Part shown: one piece after another, positions 56,731-64,000 of the stretch
Layout of the letters: every line of letters starts with the position of its first letter
Position numbering within the stretch: position 1 is the stretch's first letter
Assembly: GCA_001557505.1 (NCBI GenBank)
Contig: LSAX01000005.1
Location: 2,542,001-2,606,000 of the forward strand
Origin: Reticulascus tulasneorum
Lineage: Eukaryota > Ascomycota > Sordariomycetes > Glomerellales > Reticulascaceae
Length of the DNA stretch: 64,000 nucleotides
Direction of reading: 5' to 3'
The notes under the pieces: generated by a model
What the model was told of the DNA's origin: nothing
Seen by the model: the letters and a program-made list of their open reading frames with translations, nothing else
Databases searched by the model: none
Position numbers and translations under genes: made by a program

Positions 56731-58177
56731 TCAAAACTTGTCCCAGTTCCTATCAAACAGCCGAAGTGTCTCGCGAGCTACTGCGTCGCCAAGATCGATG
56801 CCCGTCTGACCCGCGTAATCGAAATGAATCTGTTCCACATCAGTTATCTACTCAAATAATCACTTAAAAAGCAACTCACCCCGCCAAACAGCCGACTCTT
56901 CGAGTTTTCTAGTGCAGCGGCGCTGAGATCTGTGTACTTCCGTGTAATAACCCCCCTGGCATCAAGTGTAACATTGCTGCTGAAGGTCACGTTGACGGCA
57001 TCGCCGCCGTTAAAGGCGCGGATAACGGCTGCAGCAGCTCCACCAAAGGTAGAGTGCGTTGAGACATAGTCCTGATGGCTTGGCGTTGGGCGGAGGAGTG
57101 GCGTCCAGGCCGGGTCCGAAACGTTCTTCCCACTGGCGAGCCATACGTCGGTGCGATGAATGGCGGTCACTGGGCGCCAGGCATTGTAGGCGTACCTGGC
57201 TTTGTTAGGGAGACGTATGGGGGAGGCACTTCGGGGCACTTACTTGGTGTCCCAAGACGCGAATCCAGCGTTTGCGAGGGCATAGTTTAGCTGTGCATAA
57301 AACTTGGCAGATTTGACTACGTCGGACGCTAACGAGCTTCCTACGACGCCATGCGCGAACCGATTCCACCCGCTGTATCGTCAGCCAGATTCCTTGCAAC
57401 AGATGTGATGTACGTACGTTACTGAAGACTCTCTCCATATGTATGCAGAGTCGGTATCGTACACCGATCGTGTCGTCGATTTGAGATCTCCAAGTTCCTT
57501 GACCTGAAATACATATTTTTCGTAATCCAAACCCTTCGCGTCTGGCGGCGGCGGCGCTCGAAACCGCGAAAGTTCTTTGACGCCACCAAATGGCCGCACA
57601 TATACTGCTTGCGGCGTATCGGGAAACGCGTTCCCCCCAGGAGTCTGCTGATACACGCCTGGCTCGGCTGGACCGAAGACGTAGCTGACGAAGTTGCTCA
57701 GGCCGTCGTGGGCGCGCTTCTCCGTAACGCGAGCGGCGGCGTTCCGCCCGATCTTGGTGGCCTTACGGCCGTCGTGAGAGTAGGCGGCAATGCCAATTGG
57801 TCCGAGGACTGCGCGCAGGGCTGCGTCGATTGGGTTGTACAGACGCGCGCCGTGGAAAACGCCTACGAGGGCGTCGTGCGCTGCATGCGACACGGCGAGC
57901 TGCTGGAACGCGTGCGAGTTGTGGGCCGACTCACGGGCGGCCGAATAGATTGCACCTTGCACAATTGCAGTGAACCAGGCCGAGGGAGGCGAAGGAAGGC
58001 CGCCGATGACCGAGCCATTGACGAGGAGGGAAGATTGCTCGACCCTGTGGGAGTCAGTATATACAAGAGCTGGTCAGGGTAGTGGCCTTGCTCATACCAG
58101 TACTGGACAATGTCGCCAGGATACGCGGCACGAACGAGGGCAGCTGCGCTTGTGGCAAGCACGAAAGACAACTTCAT
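56731..58177 (-). CDS. vanadium-dependent haloperoxidase-like (PAP2) secreted protein
   Basis: 416 residues. Exons 58177-58098, 58044-57418, 57372-57244, 57195-56880 and 56829-56731, all in frame. The signal peptide MKLSFVLATSAAALVRA precedes PGDIVQYWVEQ. The PAP2/vanadate site is complete: K-x6-RP as KYAYNAWRPVTAIH across intron 3, VSTHSTFGGAAAAVIRAF for the second motif, and SRLFGGIHFDYAG for the third across intron 4. Such enzymes oxidise halides with H2O2 or act as acid phosphatases; which applies cannot be read here. Each intron is 45-53 bases. Long antisense frames at 57609-58082 are shadows. Confidence 0.9.
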
Positions 58178-58876
58178 CTTGTAGGTTTTGCTGAATCTTA
58201 GAGGGCTAGATCTGCCCGGCTAAAGTGATAGGTCATACTCAATAGTTTATATACCCACCAGCCGCGTCCGCCGTCCGCATTGCAAATTGCCAAGGGGGTC
58301 GTCAGAATCATTGAGAATGGCATCACTTCAAGGCGTGACGCTAGGCGGGTACCATTGATGCGACAAGCTCCCAGATTGTACCTGGGTGTCCTGCTGCTGA
58401 CTGCAGGCTGCAGGTGCATGCAGGTTGGTACCGTCGCAAAGGTCGTGATTAAGAGGCATATTCGCAACATCGTGAACTCCAAAACTGGGTTAGTAGCTGC
58501 TTGGCCGGCAGTAGAGCTCCTCCGCATCTGACGATATGGAGCCTGGCGGTGGTGTGCTCATCATCTGTTTGTAATTGGCGGTCGTGATTGGCTGTTTCTG
58601 GCACAAGCATGCACGGCCCGAATCACGATCGGCGGGGGCGGCTTGACTGCCACCTGCGCTACTGGACGCTACCCATGGGAATCTCCCCGGCCGTGAATAA
58701 TCCCCTCACTGCCGGCGCTGGGTTTACATCTCTACTGAAATTATGGGCTTTTACAAAAGATATTTCGGGATGGAGTCAACGGGGCTGAGCATTGTTAAGA
58801 GAGCCGGAGGACGGCTGGATATGCAGCAGACCTCTCGAGCTGACGCAGGCTGTGGCTATAACCTGGCAATACGAAA
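58178..58876. other. intergenic
   Basis: Upstream region of the haloperoxidase-like gene. No other signal. Confidence 0.5.
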
Positions 58877-60805
58877 CTAGCTAACAAATCTGAAATCCAA
58901 ACGTTTGCTCCCTTTGTCTGTCGTCGTGTCTAGATATCTCTGCTTCTCCTCACCTGACATTGCGTCCCAGGTCTTATCTCTCTTGTTGTTTCGCCACAGG
59001 TAGTAGAGCTTCGCGACAGTGTATACGACAATGTTCAGGCACGTTATGCCGATGAGGACTCGATTGCCGCGCCTATATTGAGGTCGGTCGTCCTTCCGAT
59101 AGATATTGGAGCTCATGATGGAGTTCAGCTGGACAGCCATGTTGTAGAGAGCGGCGGATACTGTCCTCGTCCGCACGGTGTTGGAGTTGCGGCTGCACCA
59201 GCCAACCTGCATTGGGTGTGCTGACGGGTAGGACAGAAGGACAGTCACAAGGGCATAAGAGCCCCATCTATTGACATCGGAAGGGATCACAGCCAGCGCA
59301 ACAACGCACGGGAGGAACCAGAACTGCGCAAATAAACCTAGGTACGCGCGCTGGTTAATCCGCTCGGATACGTAGGTCAAGATAAGCATCTACCACGCGT
59401 CAGCTCCATCGGGATAAAGTTAAGGCAAACTCACATTTATTGTCGCTGTAACTTGGCACGGAATACTAAGGAGGTTCGAGTCGAACGTGTCAAACCCGAG
59501 CTGCCGCAGCGTCAGGGTCAAGTATTGGTCAGGAGGGCCAGCTGGCGCGGAAAATGTAAGTCCGATGATGTATATTGGCCACAAATCGAAGTCGCAAAGC
59601 GATTTCCACAGCAACTTGAACGAAATGGCTTGACGGTTATGCATATCGCTCTTAGACGGGTCGTCGCGCAAGATCCTGTTGACCATGATCTTTTCCTCGC
59701 GTTCCGTGAACCAACCTTTAGGACGCCATGGCGCTCGTGTCTGGGTGGGGGAGGGTACCATGGCAAAGACAGACCAGATACCGATGACGAAAGTGAGGAG
59801 ACCTTCGAGTAAAAAGAGCCTGTGCCAGTTGTCAGTAAGACAGAAGATGGGGCAGTCGAAGGTGTCATACCATCGCCAGCCTTCGTATCCATGGTAGCCA
59901 CGCAACCTTAAAAGGCCATAAGCTAGTAGTGGTGCAATGACGTCCGTTAGTCTGTTAGCCATCCAGAAGAGCGCGAGCCGGAATGGCAGCTCGGTTCCCT
60001 TGAAGAAGTAGGACATGTACTACTAGAAGGTTAGGTGGTTCCTTATCACCTGCTTAGCTGCACATACCAATATAACATCAGGAATAAAGCCACCTTGCAG
60101 CACCCCGATGAGAACTCTTGTCACCAAGAAAGATGTGCGGCCTGTCAGCCAGAACTGAGAAGCACTGACGATGCTCCACAAAATCATCTGTGCGGGAATC
60201 CATCGGTCCCTGCTAGGTTAGTGACATATCAGTCCAACGGAGTAAGAAACTTACGGTCCAATCTTCTTGCTCACGAGCTGACTGGGCAGTTCTGACAGTA
60301 GGAACGCTACCCTGAATACTGTCTGCCCCAGGTTATAATCGTTTGTGTCTAACCCCAGATCGTCTAGGAAGTTATCCGTATTGGCCTGGCTGATGTTGCT
60401 GCGATCCAAGTCGAGCGCGAAGAAGGCGATGCATGACCATGCCGTTACCTTCCAGTCGATTCGCTTGATCAGTGGGATCTCCTCGGCCCAAGTCCAACGG
60501 AAGGCGGGGTCGAATCGATGCCGATTCTCGTACCGCTCGCTCGGCTGGAAGAACTTGGCCAGCTCCGGATCGTCGAAGACCGAAGGCTGCGTGGCGATAG
60601 CATCAAGGTCGTGTGTAGGCTTTGTACGACGCCAGAGGCTGGTGACGGAGTGAGAGGGCCGCTCGGACTGGCGAAGTTCTTCTTGTTGCTCGAGTATGAT
60701 TTCGCGGATCTCTTTGGAGGTGTCTTCGTCCGAACCGGACTTGGACTTTGAAATAATCTCCTGGGAGACGCCTGGGAGAGTCTGGCTTTTCTCTGGGTCC
60801 GCCAT
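58877..60805 (-). CDS. MFS permease, anion:cation symporter (Dal5-like) family
   Basis: 580 residues. Exons 60805-60255, 60212-60068, 60019-59871, 59819-59435 and 59389-58877, all in frame. It has a long hydrophilic N-terminus (about 120 residues) ending [20 protein letters not shown], the start of helix 1, then [13 protein letters not shown] between helices 1 and 2, typical of this family. Other family marks: [22 protein letters not shown] (helices 4-5) and [22 protein letters not shown] in the central loop. The members transport allantoate, nicotinate, biotin precursors and similar organic anions. The substrate is unknown. Intact. Confidence 0.9.
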
Positions 60806-62129
60806 GGTGCTTTGTATTGCCTGAGTCTGAGCCGCTCCGTGTGGGCCTCGAGTATGCTTAACTTATATGTTTCCGAAATGCTGGATTCTTCGCCACTCTG
60901 TCCCACGCCCATGGTTCACGCAATAATACCAAGACTTTGTGTGACCATGCCTTCCAACACCAGTTTCCCGGATATAGACTCCCCCCATGGGCTCCTTCGT
61001 CCCATCCAGTATTCTGGGAGTCGATAGCTAGTAGGTGTACGCCCGCTGCTCCTGGGCGACAATGGCATCATCGGTGGCAACGTCTCTTCGAGCTCATCAA
61101 ATGTCCAGACGATACTTGCCATCCCCGCTCCCCGCACGCACCATGAACGTTGGGCCACATGCCAATACCGGCACCATGGGAGCTGCGCCTTGGGGAAGCC
61201 GCGTGCCGCGGAGAAACATCAGGTGAAGTCTATTGCGCAATATCAGGGATGGAATTCGTTTTGATCTGTGTTTCTTGGTAGAAACAAGCAGTCACGTCTT
61301 GTAGTAGTATGGCATTGAGGTCGAGGTCGTACCAGATAGCTGCCAGTGGACATCGGCAGGTGTGTATGGTGAGATTGAGCGGGGCAATTGCTCATCTTCC
61401 CTCGATCTGGAAGCCAATGTGATTTCTTCTTGGCTTTGCCAACACCATCCGAGCCAATGATACAGAGATGCGCTGCAGTTTGCAAATTCACGGCGATCAT
61501 GACTGTGCAGCGAACAAACGAAGTGAAATGGAGCCGGTGAGGCTACGGGAAGAAGCTCGGATTCAAGGTCCCCCCACGTTCTATTAGCAATTCCTGGAGG
61601 CGCATTAGCCAGATGCTACTAGACTGCCGAGTGTGGGATGGGGATATTTTTAGCGCCCGCCATGGGGTCTCCGCAACTTGTTTGTCTACGAATAATGTTA
61701 AAAGAAAGGCTTAGCAGTCTATGACAGCACGGAATGCAGAACAAAGTGACTGGTCGCATAAGATAACCTCGGGTTTAGGACTTAGCAAACATAAGTGGCA
61801 GAGTGATATTGGAACACCAACATCCCACTGAGCCGACTTCATCAGTGACTCAACACCATGCCCCGGCCATCTGATCAATGACACATTGCGTGGTAGTTTA
61901 TCAGTAGGCGCCGGGTTCTCTGTAAGATGATCTCTCGCTCAACAGCCAAAAGCCGACGTGACTGCAGTACGGGCATTTCTCTTTCCTCAACATACGTCGG
62001 AAGTGGGTCATACTGTGTATGCTTTCGATTTACTTATGAACCGCGCGGTTTGAATTGCTTTGATAGAAATACTGATAAGACTAGTTATATCCTTCCCCAA
62101 AAGACAACTCCACTCCAAGTTCCCCAACT
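60806..62129. other. 1.3 kb intergenic
   Basis: Promoter side of the permease. No coding sequence or repeat I can support; open frames here lack motifs. Confidence 0.5.
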
Positions 62130-63106
62130 CTACTTAATAGTCACATCGAAATCTTCCGGCTTCCTCCCAAGGATCTCCTCTAGCTCGGGCGACACGACAG
62201 CCGTCTCTCCGGCCCGGATAGCATCCCAGGCCGTCGCCCACGTCCGCGCCATATCTTCCGATCCGAATCGGCCCACAACCTGTGACTGCTTCGCATACCC
62301 ATTGACGGCCACCTGTTTGATTTTGATATCCTTCCCAGCGATGCCGGCAAGAACTTTGACCGTTTCTGCCAAAGACCATTCTCGAGTTCCTGTCAGCAGC
62401 ACCGTGGCGTTGACATACCGGAAAGTCTGCGGATCTGTCGCATAGCTGGCAATGAGCTTGGCGGACGCCTCCCCGAGCTCATCACGCTTGACCCAGGCGA
62501 CACCCGGACCACTACCATCATGAGGGATGAGTATCTCATCAACAGGCTCTGCAAGGTTGAAAAAGGCCGTGTAGATCGGGGTTGACTCGGAGTACAAGCC
62601 CTCACGGATGGAGGTGTACGTAAATGATGGGTCCGAATCTGCCATGGAGCTGAGATATCGCTCCGTGTCCAGGTGAGCCTGCATGACCACGGCAAGGGAC
62701 TCGTTCTTCTTATCGCCTGCGAAACCGAGCGAGCTATAGAATATGTGCTTAACGCCAGCACGGCGTGCGGCATCCACAGCAGGCAGTTGGACCTGTCGAA
62801 GTTTAGCACTATCATATCACCGATCCCCGATGCCTCGCTCACTTTCACACGATAGTCGTGGACATGGCTCGGATATGACACGAGGAACAGGACCTCGATA
62901 TCCGCAAAGACTGCCTCCAATTCTGCAGGAGTGGATTCGTAAGACGCCTTGCGGACTTTGACGCCATTTTCAATGTAGGTCTGGGGAACTTTGTCGGGAT
63001 GACGGTTGATGAGAATGACCCGATCATTGGGAACGAGTTTTAGCAAGTGAGTGTACGTGCTACCCCCGAGCGCCCCAGATGCTGGGAAGATCCCGACAGT
63101 TTTCAT
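62130..63106 (-). CDS. NmrA-like NAD(P)-binding protein
   Basis: 308 residues, exons 63106-62843 and 62792-62130, with a 50-base intron in phase 0. It opens MKTVGIFPASGALGGSTYTH, an atypical Rossmann glycine loop (GIFPASGALGG) as in NmrA-like atypical short-chain dehydrogenases. INRHPDKVP follows strand 2 and favours NADP binding. The KHIFYSSLGFAGDKK stretch is the usual active-site region, although no YxxxK pair is clear. C-terminal NATVLLTGTREWSLAETVKVL fits the family. Such proteins are redox sensors or reductases. No cluster partner is evident besides the flanking transporters. Confidence 0.85.
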
Positions 63107-63416
63107 CTCTAAGTGCGAAGTATTGAAGCAGCGGCTGGCTGCAAAATCTTAGAGAGAGAAGAACAATGTTCTGCTCTGTAGGTGATGTTCCTGGCGGATC
63201 TAGCAATTACTCAGCTCGTCATTTGTCAGCTGCACCGCGTTTCATTTGAACTTTACATTTATTCAGTGGGATGCTGGTCCCCTAATTATGACGTCTTGTA
63301 TGTAGAGCTAGAGTGGGGCATGCCCTGTGGGTCGTCGTAATCTGCACGGCGAATTTGTCCCACGGCAGATTGAATGCTGGATGAGTAGCTATGCTTAAAA
63401 ATCCAATGCTTGTCCC
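63107..63416. other. intergenic
   Basis: About 310 bases between two - strand genes. No features. Confidence 0.5.
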
Positions 63417-64000
63417 TCATACGAGATATCTGAAGCCCTTCTTCATTCTCAAGGCCTCATCAGGATCGTCCAAAATCTCAGCTGTTTGCCGGGTGACATC
63501 TCCATGTGGCTCCCATGCCTTCTCTTTGCCGTCAAGCTTTTTGTTCAGGCCCACGAGAATCATCTTAAACCACAGACAGCCTAAGATGGTGATGCCGAAC
63601 ATCGAGATGACGATACCGTAACTCTTGCGGTACCCATTATCCTTCAGATGCCAGACATACGAGCCAGCGACGTTGCCCAGCTGGCTGAAGGCATTGATGA
63701 GTGCGATGGCTACCGCGCGCTTTGCTGGCGGGCGTGGGAAGGACGAGCTGATCCAAGAGTAGAAGACAATAAAACTACGGTAATCGTCAGCAGGCGTGAT
63801 TTACACGACAAGTGGAGACTTACCCCGCATACGAAGCCGCTTGCAGGAAGAGTGCGATGTAACGGGCCGCCACATTGAGTGTGGACATGCTGATGATGAA
63901 GCCGACCATGCCGCCGAGTATCGGGCCAACAATGTGCCAGAACTACAGGGTATTAGTAGGAATTTTATCAAGCAAAGTTGACAACACACCTTCTCTTGGG
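63417..64000 (-). CDS. MFS permease, C-terminal part (cut by window edge)
   Basis: Exons 64000-63990 (partial), 63942-63824 and 63774-63417. The visible part covers the last membrane helices: FWHIVGPILGGMVGFIISMS, then YIALFLQAASYAGFIVFYSW, then AVAIALINAFSQLGNVAGSY and FGITILGCLWFKMILVGLN, followed by a short cytoplasmic tail ending GFRYLV. The FWHIVGP and SYVWHLKDNGYRKS elements place it in the anion:cation symporter family, like the 58.9-60.8 kb gene. The N-terminal two thirds lie beyond the window. Confidence 0.85.

Noticed and set aside
57609..58082. 157-codon + strand frame
   Set aside because: It is antisense to the well-supported haloperoxidase-like exons and has no motif of its own.

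Overview
This 64 kb window is filamentous ascomycete (Pezizomycotina) DNA. Most genes carry one to six short introns of about 45-70 bases with GT-AG ends and CTAAC/CTGAC-like branch sites. The families are typical of such fungi: HET domain, MYND finger, DUF1996-WSC, AA9 polysaccharide monooxygenase, vanadium haloperoxidase, NmrA, and TRI12-type and anion:cation-symporter MFS proteins. No viral, bacterial or plasmid backbone is visible. Gene models were spliced by hand and are kept where every junction preserves frame and the joined protein fits the family.

Layout. 1-11.6 kb: a TRI12-like MFS pump (partial), an FAD monooxygenase, a HET-domain protein, a MYND protein and a secreted DUF1996-WSC protein. 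11.8-45 kb: an accessory island (described below) that also holds a PAC1/LIS1 gene, a copia retrotransposon relic, a 9-bp minisatellite, a tRNA-Gln and gene debris. 45-64 kb: an NTF2-like protein, an AA9 enzyme, a large membrane protein, two broken genes (a phosphotransferase and a sulfotransferase-HAD fusion), a vanadium haloperoxidase, an MFS permease, an NmrA-like protein and a second MFS gene cut by the right edge.

The striking part is 11.8-45 kb. It holds three divergent protein kinases with a fungal N-terminal region, two CorA-like two-helix membrane proteins, and eight tiny genes that automated callers would mostly miss. The tiny genes encode about 71-95 residues and share one architecture. 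Exon 1 is variable and ends in a helix plus a short strand ([YF]-x-[VIL]-[EK]). Exon 2 is exactly 48 bases, in phase 0, and encodes a motif such as MRHNVYTIWAPGRLSL. Exon 3 is a short tail. All eight lie on the + strand, while every kinase and CorA-like gene lies on the - strand. Twice the order is CorA-like (left), tiny gene (right), kinase (left), with nearly the same spacing, so a three-gene module appears to have been duplicated. The third kinase has an LRR-like gene in place of the tiny gene at its 3' side, and three tiny genes beyond its 5' side. I do not recognise this family or module as named. A role in signalling or self/non-self recognition is only an inference from the kinases, the membrane partner and the rapid local duplication.
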